Positions 1 to 6,865 of a stretch of DNA of 7,885 nt are shown piece after piece (position 1 is the first letter of the stretch; each line of letters opens with the position of its first letter). A model generated the notes under the pieces. The model was not told where the DNA came from and ran no database searches. It saw nothing but the letters and a program-made list of their open reading frames with translations. This stretch comes from Helicobacteraceae bacterium (GTDB lineage: Bacteria > Campylobacterota > Campylobacteria > Campylobacterales > Sulfurimonadaceae), in assembly GCA_015489055.1 (NCBI GenBank), contig WFMO01000103.1:1-7885 (forward strand), written 5' to 3'. Both the position numbers and the translations under genes were made by a program.

Positions 1-512
1 ATGTAAATGTTTTAAAAGACTGCATAAATATCAATAAAGCTAAAAATTGGTACAATATCTACAATAGTGTGATTTTTGATGAAAACCCGTATCTGTTTAG
101 AAAATACATCGCTTCAAAAACACAATTGGCTTTGATTAATAGTTTTTATCTTCATGAATATAATGATGAAAATATTAAAAGGGTTGATTTTCATAAGCTT
201 TTTTCCTTTTCTAAAAATCTGAATGAAAAGATAGATTTAAACTATGCTACTCCGGAAGTGGTGATGTTAATTTTAAACACGACAAAAGAGCGAGCAGATG
301 AGATTTATACCTTGCCTAAGCCTTTTCATACTCTTAAAGATTTAAAGCTTAATGCAGATGAAAAAGCAGTGCTTTCAAAGTTTAAAACGAGTTTTTTTGA
401 GCCATATATCCATATAAAGATAGAAATAATACGAGACAAAGAGATATCAACAATCAGTTTTGATTATGATTTACAAAGCAAACAAGGGGATAATTTTGTC
501 TTTGGTGTTTAA
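1..512 (+). CDS. gspK: GspK-like minor pseudopilin, C-terminal part (5' end outside window)
   Basis: The frame is open from the left edge (codons from base 3) to TAA at 510-512, leaving about 169 residues. The GTG at 69 is an internal codon and not a credible start, because the frame reads on upstream without a stop. The fragment contains IDLNYATPEVV at about residues 77-87, matching the helix-hairpin-helix/SAM-like motif (INxNTAPxEVL) of GspK. It is followed by a helical stretch with KPFHTLKDL and then a beta-rich tail, as in GspK C-termini. By family knowledge GspK caps the pseudopilus tip with GspI and GspJ in the periplasm and is an unusually large minor pseudopilin. Its N-terminal prepilin helix and first SAM-like domain lie outside the window and cannot be checked. 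The end overlaps the proposed gspL start by 17 nt. The main alternative is another HHH-containing protein, but an adjacent gspL favours GspK. Confidence 0.75.
   Translation, partial: VNVLKDCININKAKNWYNIYNSVIFDENPYLFRKYIASKTQLALINSFYLHEYNDENIKRVDFHKLFSFSKNLNEKIDLNYATPEVVMLILNTTKERADEIYTLPKPFHTLKDLKLNADEKAVLSKFKTSFFEPYIHIKIEIIRDKEISTISFDYDLQSKQGDNFVFGV
484..490 (+). promoter_or_regulatory. Ribosome binding site that places the gspL start
   Basis: AAGGGGA lies 5 nt before TTG 496, inside the end of gspK. It makes TTG 496 a better start than the upstream TTG 460 or ATG 466, which have no purine-rich site at a useful distance, or the later TTG 502 and GTG 505, which are spaced further from it. 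Confidence 0.55.
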
Positions 513-1428
513 GCAACAGCAAAATATTTATATCGATATCAAAACCAATATCGATATAAATTCAAAAATAAAATATAATATCATACTGTCTCCTAGTTTG
601 TATTGGGTAAAAAAGGTTTCTTTACCGATAAAGCATGCCAGAGATGTTAAAAAGATAGCACATACTCTTTTTGAAGGAACGATCCCTGAAGATGCTGCAT
701 ACAGTTATCATGCTTATAAAAAAGAAGACAGCTTTTTTGTTTTCGCATATGATGATAAAAAGATCCTTTCTCTTATAGAATCTAAAGGAATTACAACAGC
801 TAATATCAACGCCATCTATTTTGCGCAGTCTGAGCTAGATACTATGCAAGGCACTTATAAAGCAAACGATACAGAAGCGTTACATGTAAAAGACGGCATT
901 GTTATTGTTTTGCCTTTAAAATGGTTTCAAACACTACAGCTTGTAAATGTTGCAGATTTGAAGCCATCAAAAGAAAAAATAAAACTACAACAGTTCCATC
1001 ATTTCATAGACAGCGGTATCATTGTTAAAGCAATAGTTTTTTTAATACTTTTGATAGTTGTATTTAGTGTAGAACTTTTTATCTACAAGCATCAAAAGGA
1101 TCAGATTGTAAAACAAAAAGATGAGCTTTTTGCCAAATACCATCTAAAGCCTACTATGATGCAAAACAAAGCTATTTTAAGTGACTATGAACGTGTATAT
1201 AAAATACAAAAAAGGATTCGCAAAACAATTGCAAGTTTTTTAAAAGCAAACCTTAACAAAGATGAAAAAATTGAACAAATCTCTTATCAAAACAAAGTTG
1301 TAAGGGTTGTAATATCACATGTAAATAAAGAAGATGAAAAACGAATTATAGCTCCTTTTTATCAACAAAAAAGAATGTATAAATCACACATAAGCCGTGG
1401 TAAGCTTTATGTGGAGGTGACAATATGA
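496..1428 (+). CDS. gspL: GspL, T2SS inner-membrane platform protein
   Basis: GspL anchors the ATPase GspE to the inner membrane and pairs with GspM. From TTG 496 the protein is 310 residues. The cytoplasmic part (about 1-174) carries the conserved-looking block LSPSLYWVKKVSLPIKHARD at about 31-50, followed by KKIAHTLFEG. One membrane helix follows at about 175-196 (GIIVKAIVFLILLIVVF...), then a charged helix and a C-terminal alpha/beta stretch at about 255-310, consistent with the periplasmic ferredoxin-like domain. The cytoplasmic part looks shorter than the roughly 230-240 residues of well-studied GspL proteins. The start is chosen from AAGGGGA at 484-490; ATG 466 would add 10 residues. 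The start overlaps gspK by 17 nt and the stop overlaps gspM as ATGA. A perfect inverted repeat sits at codons 11-22. Sequence divergence limits the call mainly to architecture, this block and context. Confidence 0.8.
   Translation: MSLVFKQQQNIYIDIKTNIDINSKIKYNIILSPSLYWVKKVSLPIKHARDVKKIAHTLFEGTIPEDAAYSYHAYKKEDSFFVFAYDDKKILSLIESKGITTANINAIYFAQSELDTMQGTYKANDTEALHVKDGIVIVLPLKWFQTLQLVNVADLKPSKEKIKLQQFHHFIDSGIIVKAIVFLILLIVVFSVELFIYKHQKDQIVKQKDELFAKYHLKPTMMQNKAILSDYERVYKIQKRIRKTIASFLKANLNKDEKIEQISYQNKVVRVVISHVNKEDEKRIIAPFYQQKRMYKSHISRGKLYVEVTI
526..561 (+). repeat. Perfect 14-bp inverted repeat early in gspL
   Basis: ATTTATATCGATAT at 526-539 is the exact reverse complement of ATATCGATATAAAT at 548-561, with an 8-nt spacer at 540-547. 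Each arm also contains the self-palindrome ATATCGATAT (530-539 and 548-557), whose centres are 18 bp apart, so the element is both an inverted and a direct repeat. It lies 30 nt inside gspL and 14 nt after the gspK stop, and encodes IYIDIKTNIDIN. An mRNA hairpin affecting translation or stability, or a paired protein-binding site, is possible; either role is inference. Confidence 0.85.
1413..1420 (+). promoter_or_regulatory. Strong ribosome binding site for gspM
   Basis: GGAGGTGA is a near-ideal match to the 16S rRNA tail, 4 nt from ATG 1425 (core GGAGG is 7 nt away). It is the best such site in the window, so GspM may be translated strongly in its own right as well as by coupling to gspL. 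Confidence 0.7.
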
Positions 1429-1823
1429 ATAAAATAAATCCTCTTCACATCATAGCATTGTTGGCAGTAGTTGCTCTTTTTTTATTTGTACAAATCAAAC
1501 ATGCAAAAGAGGAACTTTTGGCAGAAAATACTGCTTTTAAAAACAGCAAGCAGATCGCACTTGAGACAAGAGCGTATAAAGGCGTATATGTAGATAAAGA
1601 CAGAGCAAAGAGTGAATTAAATAGGATTGTACGACCATATTTGGGGCATCTGACTGTTGAACATAATGCACACATGACAACAATCAGTTCAAAGTCACTT
1701 TCTCGCTCTCAACTCGATAGTTTGATGTCTAAGGTTTTAAATGGAGCCTATAAAATACAAAGACTGCAGATCAATAAAATAGACAAGAAGAACGCTAGTT
1801 TGGAATTGGAGATTAAATGGTAA
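1425..1823 (+). CDS. gspM: GspM, T2SS inner-membrane platform protein
   Basis: The product is 132 residues. It has a short cytoplasmic N-terminus, one membrane helix at about 7-24 (PLHIIALLAVVALFLFV), a charged periplasmic helix at about 25-70, and a C-terminal alpha/beta segment at about 75-132 (helix SRSQLDSLMSKVL, then strands KIQRLQINKI and SLELEIKW). This matches the GspM plan of TM helix, coiled-coil and ferredoxin-like domain, though it is shorter than the usual 160 or so residues. GspM partners GspL in the assembly platform. The ATGA overlap with the gspL stop and the GGAGGTGA site fix the start. The call rests mostly on topology and position directly after gspL, since GspM conserves little sequence. 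Confidence 0.75.
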   Translation: MNKINPLHIIALLAVVALFLFVQIKHAKEELLAENTAFKNSKQIALETRAYKGVYVDKDRAKSELNRIVRPYLGHLTVEHNAHMTTISSKSLSRSQLDSLMSKVLNGAYKIQRLQINKIDKKNASLELEIKW

Positions 1824-2347
1824 AAATTTATAAATTTTTTGCATATTTTATCTTTTTTATGATTATGTTATATGCCTTTTTTCCAAAAGCAAATCTCTAC
1901 TATCAAGCACAAAAAGATCTTACAAGTTATAAGATAAAAATAATCAACAAAACTTTGCATGAAAACATTTTTTCTTTAAATCTGCAACATGTAACTATTT
2001 CATACGAAGGTGTTCAAACAGCCAAGATAGCAAAAATGCATATTTTATTGTTAGGCGTAGTTAATAACATAGATGTGGACGGTGTTATACTTTCAGGAGT
2101 TGTAAAAAACTTTTTACCGCAAAAGATATATAGAATTTCTTTGCATTATTCGATTTTACATCCCCTAGAAGTCAGAGCTGTGCTAAAAGGCGGCTTTGGA
2201 GATGCTAAGTGTTTTTATGAGATTAAAAAGCATACCTTTGTTATGCGATTACATCCTTCTATGATAATGAAAGCACATTACAAAAGTTCTTTGCGCGAAC
2301 TAAAAAAATTGAAAAATGGAGTGTATCTTTATGAAACATCACTCTGA
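1817..2347 (+). CDS. Small GspN-like membrane-anchored protein
   Basis: The product is 176 residues: one N-terminal membrane helix at about 6-23 (KFFAYFIFFMIMLYAFFP), then a periplasmic region rich in predicted beta strands (VTISYEGVQTAKIAKMHILLLGVV, NIDVDGVILSG, YRISLHYSI, LEVRAVLKGGFGDAKCFYEI) and a short helical end with LRELKKLKNGVYLYE. A TM helix plus repeating beta structure, placed between gspM and gspC, suggests GspN, a non-essential T2SS accessory protein of poorly known function. It is clearly shorter than typical GspN (about 250 residues), and I see no decisive GspN motif, so no symbol is given. It could instead be a lineage-specific T2SS subunit. There is one cysteine (C132). ATG 1817 has GGAG at 1808-1811 upstream and overlaps gspM by 7 nt. 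Confidence 0.55.
   Translation: MVKIYKFFAYFIFFMIMLYAFFPKANLYYQAQKDLTSYKIKIINKTLHENIFSLNLQHVTISYEGVQTAKIAKMHILLLGVVNNIDVDGVILSGVVKNFLPQKIYRISLHYSILHPLEVRAVLKGGFGDAKCFYEIKKHTFVMRLHPSMIMKAHYKSSLRELKKLKNGVYLYETSL
2318..2321 (+). promoter_or_regulatory. Ribosome binding site that decides the gspC start
   Basis: GGAG lies 9 nt before ATG 2331. The in-frame ATG at 2316 overlaps this site and has only A-rich sequence upstream with no clear Shine-Dalgarno, so 2331 is preferred. It gives the N-terminus MKHHSDTKYFK before the membrane helix. Confidence 0.55.
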
Positions 2348-3131
2348 TACAAAATATTTTAAGGTAGTCTTAACACTTTTGTTTTTGGCTCTGCTGGCAA
2401 AAATAGTAAGTGTTGTTGCGTTATGGTTTTTGCCTTCACATGCAGTAGATACAAAATCGCAGAACTCGTTAAATATGCCATATATGATAGTTGATTTTCA
2501 CAATATGCTTGAAAATACAAAAAAAACATCACAAACAGTACAATATCAAAGTTCAGATAATGCAGTAGATATTAATACGCTGATTTTAACTGCTTTGTAT
2601 GGAAAGGGAAGTTATGGTTATGTGATCATAGCTTTAAAGAAATATCCCAGAAAAACAACGCTGCTATCTGTTGGTGAGAGTTATCAAGGCTATAAGCTAA
2701 AATCACTATTTTTAAATTATGCATTATTTAGTAAAATGGGCAGAAAGTATAAATTAAGACTTAATCCTTCTTCATCCTCACATAATCTTATGCACCCTGT
2801 TATAAATGAACCTACAGAGCATATTATACAAAGAACACAAGTTAATACCTATGCACACAATCCATCAAAAATTTGGAGAGATATATCCATACAACAAATT
2901 GGTATAAATGGTAATTTTAAAGGGTTTAGAGTGACAAGGATACGACAAGGAACACCTTTTGCACTGCTTGGTTTGAAAGTGGGAGATTTGATTGTTAAGG
3001 CTAACAATATCGCTTTAAAATCATATAGTGATGTTTTAAAAATTTATCAAAATCTGGATAAACTTAATGCACTTACTTTGGTGGTAAAAAGAGGAAATAC
3101 AGAAAAGGACATAGTATATGAAATCGATTAG
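2331..3131 (+). CDS. gspC: GspC, T2SS inner-membrane connector with PDZ domain
   Basis: GspC links the inner-membrane platform to the periplasmic N0 domain of the secretin and contributes to substrate handling. The 266-residue product has an N-terminal membrane helix at about 12-34 (KVVLTLLFLALLAKIVSVVALWFL), then a linker. The homology-region domain follows at about 80-145 (ILTALYGKGSYGYVIIALK ... TLLSVGESYQGYKLKSL), with a second linker. A C-terminal PDZ domain spans about 195-265, with GFRVTRIRQGTPFALLGLKV, GDLIVKANN and a final LTLVVKRG strand. This is the complete classical GspC layout. ATG 2331 gives a 17-nt overlap with the upstream gene; ATG 2316 would add 5 residues. The 3' end overlaps gspD by 14 nt, and stoichiometric coupling with its partner secretin is a reasonable inference. 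Confidence 0.88.
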   Translation: MKHHSDTKYFKVVLTLLFLALLAKIVSVVALWFLPSHAVDTKSQNSLNMPYMIVDFHNMLENTKKTSQTVQYQSSDNAVDINTLILTALYGKGSYGYVIIALKKYPRKTTLLSVGESYQGYKLKSLFLNYALFSKMGRKYKLRLNPSSSSHNLMHPVINEPTEHIIQRTQVNTYAHNPSKIWRDISIQQIGINGNFKGFRVTRIRQGTPFALLGLKVGDLIVKANNIALKSYSDVLKIYQNLDKLNALTLVVKRGNTEKDIVYEID

Positions 3132-4974
3132 GACCATAATTTTATTATTTTTATTAATTACAAGTTTACAGGCAAGACAAAAGGTAGATATTAATTTTTC
3201 AAATCTACAGATTATGGACTTTATTAAACTAGTCTCCAAAGTCACGCATAAAAATATTCTCATTAGTTCCAGGATTAACGGAACAGTGGATTTTATATCT
3301 ACTGCCCCTCTTTATGATAATGAACTGATGAATATTTTAGTCTCTGTATTGGAGTCAAGAGGTTATACCATTATACCAAAAGGCTCTATTTACGAGGTTG
3401 TGCGTTCTATAGACGGAGCACGATATAACGCAAAAGTAATACAAGAAGGCAAAAAGCCAAATGGAGCTTTTATGGTTACTCAAGCCATAAAGATTAAAAA
3501 TCAAAATGTTGATATCGTAGCTGCAAAGATTCGTTATCTTCTTTCAAGAACGGGAAGGCTCATTACGATGCGAGCGGACAATACACTGCTTATTACCGAT
3601 TATCCTAAAAATATTCAAACTATTAAAGAAGTTATCATTAGCTTAGAACAAAAACAAAAAATGATAGTTCGTCTAGTTCCTATTAAAAATACAGATGCTA
3701 AAAAATTGCAAATAAAATTAAATAGTATTATAAGATCAATTTTCAATACGGCTATAAAATCTGATGTTGTTAAGGTTATTTATGATACGAATATAAATGG
3801 TCTTATAGTCATTGGGACAAAGAAAAATGTAAAAAAAGTTGAGAAATTAATCCATGAGATGGATGTCAAACCGCATGTAATAAGAAAACTGGAAATTTTT
3901 AAGCTTAAAAATTCCGGTGCGCAAGAGGTGTTAAAAACATTAAACAGTATTATTGCCAAACAAACTTATTCTGATCCATCTCTTAAGCCTAGTGTTACCA
4001 TGAATGCAAGCACTAATGCTATCATCGCCATTGGGGATCCTACGATTTTAAAACAACTAAAACATGTCATAGATGCATTAGACAAGCAAAAATATCAAGT
4101 TTATATACAAGCAAAAATTATTGAAATAAATAAAAATAAATCATCAAATATTGGTGTAAAATACGGTTTTGCGGGCGGTGATGTTTCAGCCTCCGGTTTA
4201 TATGCCATGAGTGCAAATTTTGGTTCTGACAGTTTGACGAACCTGGCTAGTTCTTCTGTACTAAAATACCTTGGAGACATTGGTACAAATATCAGGAGTG
4301 CTTTTGCTCTTGGTGCAACTATTGACTTTTTACAATTGCATGGCGCTGCAAAATCAATCTCTGATCCATCGCTGTTGTGCATCAATAATAAAACATCTTC
4401 AATTTATGTGGGAAAAACTATATCTATTGCATCTGGACAAACAGCGGTTGCAGGCAATACGATTATATCTTACAGAAGAGTGGATGTTGGTTTAACCTTA
4501 AAGATAAAACCTAGAGTATCATCAAAAGATAAAGTAACTTTAGATGTTGAATCAATCTTGGGAAATATTCTTGATAATGGGTTAAACAATGCAACACATC
4601 AGCCGATAACTTCCAAAGAGGATGTAAAAACACAGGTGATTGTCCACAATGGGGCTAGTATTATAATCGGAGGACTTGTTAAAAGTTATGAGACAGAATC
4701 TAAAAATCAAATACCTTTATTGAGTGATATTCCTATTATCGGTAGTACACTTTTTTCTTCAGAATCAAAAATACATGAAGAAAATGATTTAGTCGTTATC
4801 TTAACACCATATATCATTGATAAAAGCAAAGATCTTTCAAAACTACAAAAAGCATTGGGGATACTCGCAGAAGTACAAGCAGAGTACAATAAAAAAGCGT
4901 TTAAACGCATAGAGAAAAAACGTAAAAAAAAGTTAGATCCTAAACGTTCACAAAAAATTAATATATTTCAGTAA
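3118..4974 (+). CDS. gspD: GspD, T2SS outer-membrane secretin
   Basis: This is the outer-membrane channel. The 618-residue precursor begins with a Sec signal peptide (about 1-19, IILLFLLITSLQA, cleavage after A19). Periplasmic domains follow: N0 at about 22-95 (VDINFSNLQIMDFIKLVSKV, NILISSRINGTVDF), N1 at about 115-180, N2 at about 182-250 and N3 at about 255-325 (LNSIIAKQ ... NASTNAIIAIGD). The secretin core, about 326-566, contains YIQAKIIEIN, SDPSLLCINNKTSSIYVGK, SYRRVDVGLTLKIKP, GASIIIGGLVKS and the hallmark IPLLSDIPIIGSTLFSS (532-548). The tail, about 567-618, is strongly basic (KRIEKKRKKKLDPKR). There is no lipobox cysteine, so it is not a self-piloting lipoprotein, and no recognisable pilotin-binding S-domain. 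ATG 3118 has AAGGA at 3105-3109 and overlaps gspC by 14 nt. The four N-domains and the neighbouring gspC support GspD over the type IV pilus secretin PilQ. Confidence 0.93.
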   Translation: MKSIRTIILLFLLITSLQARQKVDINFSNLQIMDFIKLVSKVTHKNILISSRINGTVDFISTAPLYDNELMNILVSVLESRGYTIIPKGSIYEVVRSIDGARYNAKVIQEGKKPNGAFMVTQAIKIKNQNVDIVAAKIRYLLSRTGRLITMRADNTLLITDYPKNIQTIKEVIISLEQKQKMIVRLVPIKNTDAKKLQIKLNSIIRSIFNTAIKSDVVKVIYDTNINGLIVIGTKKNVKKVEKLIHEMDVKPHVIRKLEIFKLKNSGAQEVLKTLNSIIAKQTYSDPSLKPSVTMNASTNAIIAIGDPTILKQLKHVIDALDKQKYQVYIQAKIIEINKNKSSNIGVKYGFAGGDVSASGLYAMSANFGSDSLTNLASSSVLKYLGDIGTNIRSAFALGATIDFLQLHGAAKSISDPSLLCINNKTSSIYVGKTISIASGQTAVAGNTIISYRRVDVGLTLKIKPRVSSKDKVTLDVESILGNILDNGLNNATHQPITSKEDVKTQVIVHNGASIIIGGLVKSYETESKNQIPLLSDIPIIGSTLFSSESKIHEENDLVVILTPYIIDKSKDLSKLQKALGILAEVQAEYNKKAFKRIEKKRKKKLDPKRSQKINIFQ

Positions 4975-4989
4975 CAATGACAGGAAACG

Positions 4990-6486
4990 ATGATGAAAGA
5001 GATTCATAATTTTGATTTAGAAGTATATGAACCAAAAGAGCTACAAACGGAGTTAAGCGTTAAGAATTATCTGCTTTTTGCCGTGTACGATAAAAAGGTA
5101 ACGGCATTTACGACTGAACGTTATCTTGTAGAGGCAAGTAATTACTATAACAAATTAGAGAATAAATATGCTTTTATCATGCTTGATGAAGAATCCTATG
5201 AGCGTCTGTACAATCAGTTCTTAGAGCTAAGAACTGATAAAACTATAGAGACGATGCAAGAGGACAGTGTAGAAGAAGAAGATATTTCTTTAGTAGATTT
5301 TTTACGAACCTCCAGTGATATTCTTACAAGTGAAGAATCCGCACCTATTATCAAGTTTGTAAATGCTCTTTTTTATCAGGCGATAAAAAAAAGAGCTTCT
5401 GATATCCATATAGAGGTGCATGAAAACAAAGGAGAGGTGCGCTTTAGGATTGATGGAATGTTAACCAAAAATGCTGATCTTGATAAGAAAATTGTTAGTC
5501 TCATAATCAGTCGTATTAAGGTCATCTCCAATTTAGATATTTCTGAAAAAAGAGTTCCACAAGATGGACGAACACAGGTAAAAATTTCTGGAGAGGTACT
5601 AGATGTACGTGTTTCAGTACTTCCTACATTTTATGGAGAGCGGATTGTTATGCGTATTTTGATGCAAAGCTCACAAATTCCCCAAATAGATGAACTCGGA
5701 TTTGATAAAAATATTATCTCTAATGTTAGAAAACTTTTGCACGCTTCTCATGGTATTATTTTAGTAACCGGACCCACAGGAAGTGGAAAAACAACATCTC
5801 TGCACTCTTTTTTGCGCGAGGTGGAAGAACCTCATAAAAATCTTATAACAGTCGAAGATCCCGTGGAATATAAGTCAGATAAAATAGCGCAGATTCAAGT
5901 TAATGAAAAGGTAGGACTTACCTTTGCCTCTGCACTGCGCTCTATTTTACGCCAAGACCCAGATGTCATTATGATAGGAGAAATTCGTGATGAAGAGACA
6001 GCAGATATCGCTGTACGAGCCGCGTTAACAGGACACTTAGTTTTTTCAACACTCCACACAAATTCTGCAGTAGCAACTATTTCAAGGCTTCTAGATATGG
6101 GAGTTAAGCCATTTTTAATTTCCTCATCTTTGCTTGGTATTTTAGCGCAAAGACTTGTGCGTATTTTATGTATGGAGTGCAAGGAAGAAGATGTACTTGC
6201 CGAGGGGTTTCAACGAGATTATAATTTGCCAAATGAAGCAACGATTTACAAAGCTGTTGGTTGTAGCAAATGTAATTACACCGGTTTTAGTGGACGAAAA
6301 TCAATCGGAGAACTTTTGATCTTAGATGATACCATACGTGATTTACTAAAAGATACGGCCGATGAACACATTATCAAAAATGAACTGATTAACAAAAAAG
6401 GTTTCCATACGATCTCAGATCAATTACGTGAGCTTTTACTTATGGGAGATACTTCTTTGGGTGAGGCTATTAGAATTGGTCTGTAG
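4990..6486 (+). CDS. gspE: GspE, T2SS cytoplasmic secretion ATPase
   Basis: GspE is the hexameric ATPase that drives pseudopilus assembly through GspL and GspF. The 498 residues are normal for the family. An N-terminal domain (about 1-110) is followed by the catalytic half. This has ASDIHIE at 136-142, RVPQDGR at 188-194, Walker A GPTGSGKTTS at 261-270, the Asp box TVEDPVEY at 287-294, Walker B VIMIGEIRDEE at 326-336 and the His box GHLVFSTLHTN at 348-358. A tetracysteine zinc site (C394, C397, C425, C428) is complete, a feature of GspE and PilB ATPases that retraction ATPases of the PilT type lack. All catalytic elements are intact, so the enzyme should be active. AGGA at 4982-4985 precedes two in-frame ATGs, 4990 and 4993; the second has the better spacing (7 nt). 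It lies 15 nt after gspD, the only non-overlapping junction of the cluster. Confidence 0.95.
   Translation: MMKEIHNFDLEVYEPKELQTELSVKNYLLFAVYDKKVTAFTTERYLVEASNYYNKLENKYAFIMLDEESYERLYNQFLELRTDKTIETMQEDSVEEEDISLVDFLRTSSDILTSEESAPIIKFVNALFYQAIKKRASDIHIEVHENKGEVRFRIDGMLTKNADLDKKIVSLIISRIKVISNLDISEKRVPQDGRTQVKISGEVLDVRVSVLPTFYGERIVMRILMQSSQIPQIDELGFDKNIISNVRKLLHASHGIILVTGPTGSGKTTSLHSFLREVEEPHKNLITVEDPVEYKSDKIAQIQVNEKVGLTFASALRSILRQDPDVIMIGEIRDEETADIAVRAALTGHLVFSTLHTNSAVATISRLLDMGVKPFLISSSLLGILAQRLVRILCMECKEEDVLAEGFQRDYNLPNEATIYKAVGCSKCNYTGFSGRKSIGELLILDDTIRDLLKDTADEHIIKNELINKKGFHTISDQLRELLLMGDTSLGEAIRIGL
6462..6466 (+). promoter_or_regulatory. Ribosome binding site that decides the GspI-like start
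   Basis: TGAGG, inside the end of gspE, lies 9 nt before TTG 6476. That start gives the six-residue leader MVCRKA ahead of FTLIE, a normal class III prepilin leader. GTG 6461 would overlap this site, and the upstream GTG or ATG starts would give unusually long hydrophobic leaders. Confidence 0.55.
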
Positions 6487-6865
6487 AAAAGCGTTTACGC
6501 TGATTGAGGTAATGGTAGCAGTGATGATTGTCTCGGTTGTCGTGAGTGCTATGATAGCACTTCGAGGTAATTCAAGTAACCTGTTGATGCATATCCAAAA
6601 AAATGCAAAAACGATTCAGTATGCAAGCTTTCTTCCTTGGAGTAAAGAAAGTGGACCGGGGGTTTTTGCGACAAATCTCTACAGGCTCAGCAACGGTGTT
6701 GAGATGGATGATGGATTGCGACGACAACTAAAAGCTATTTTGATAAAAATTCAGTATAAAAATGAACATGATTATGATATCAACAATACTACATTTGAAG
6801 TTGGAAAAACAACCCTTAAAAATAAAAATTTCCAAATCTCTCTTCAAAGAATTATACAAAAATGA
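6476..6865 (+). CDS. gspI: GspI-like minor pseudopilin
   Basis: From TTG 6476 the product is 129 residues. It has a class III prepilin signal, MVCRKA|FTLIEVMVAVMIV: cleavage before Phe1, Glu at +5 and a hydrophobic helix to about residue 28. Prepilin peptidase would cleave and methylate it, and the mature protein would join the pseudopilus. The residue at -1 is Ala, not Gly. EVMVAV resembles the EVLVALAI of GspI, the size fits, and it sits directly before gspJ, as GspI does in other systems. The globular part (LYRLSNGVEMDDGLRRQL, then beta strands) shows no feature that settles I versus H. The start overlaps the gspE stop by 11 nt, so the leader is written within the gspE 3' end. The stop overlaps gspJ as ATGA. 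Prepilin status is near certain; the letter I is the less secure part. Confidence 0.65.
   Translation: MVCRKAFTLIEVMVAVMIVSVVVSAMIALRGNSSNLLMHIQKNAKTIQYASFLPWSKESGPGVFATNLYRLSNGVEMDDGLRRQLKAILIKIQYKNEHDYDINNTTFEVGKTTLKNKNFQISLQRIIQK

Noticed and set aside
69..512. GTG at 69 as the start of a complete 147-residue gene
   Set aside because: The same frame has no stop back to base 3, and the protein matches only the C-terminal part of GspK, so it is a partial gene cut by the window edge.
1445..1675. Cysteine-rich 76-residue open frame on the - strand inside gspM
   Set aside because: It is opposite gspM, which has the best ribosome site in the window; the cysteines come from complements of common GCA and ACA-type codons.
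2284..2300. Short inverted repeat AGTTC / GAACT before gspC
   Set aside because: Only 5 bp with a 7-nt loop inside coding sequence; this is expected by chance at this length.
4101..4385. 94-residue open frame on the - strand inside gspD
   Set aside because: It lies wholly opposite a strongly supported secretin core and has no recognisable domain; it is a shadow of the coding strand.
4977..5009. Ten-codon minigene (ATG ACA GGA ... TAA) across the gspD/gspE gap
   Set aside because: There is no ribosome binding site before its ATG; the purine-rich AGGA lies inside it and serves gspE. Chance is the simplest explanation.
5895..6182. 95-residue open frame on the - strand inside gspE
   Set aside because: It is antisense to the Walker B and His box region, whose conservation explains the open frame.
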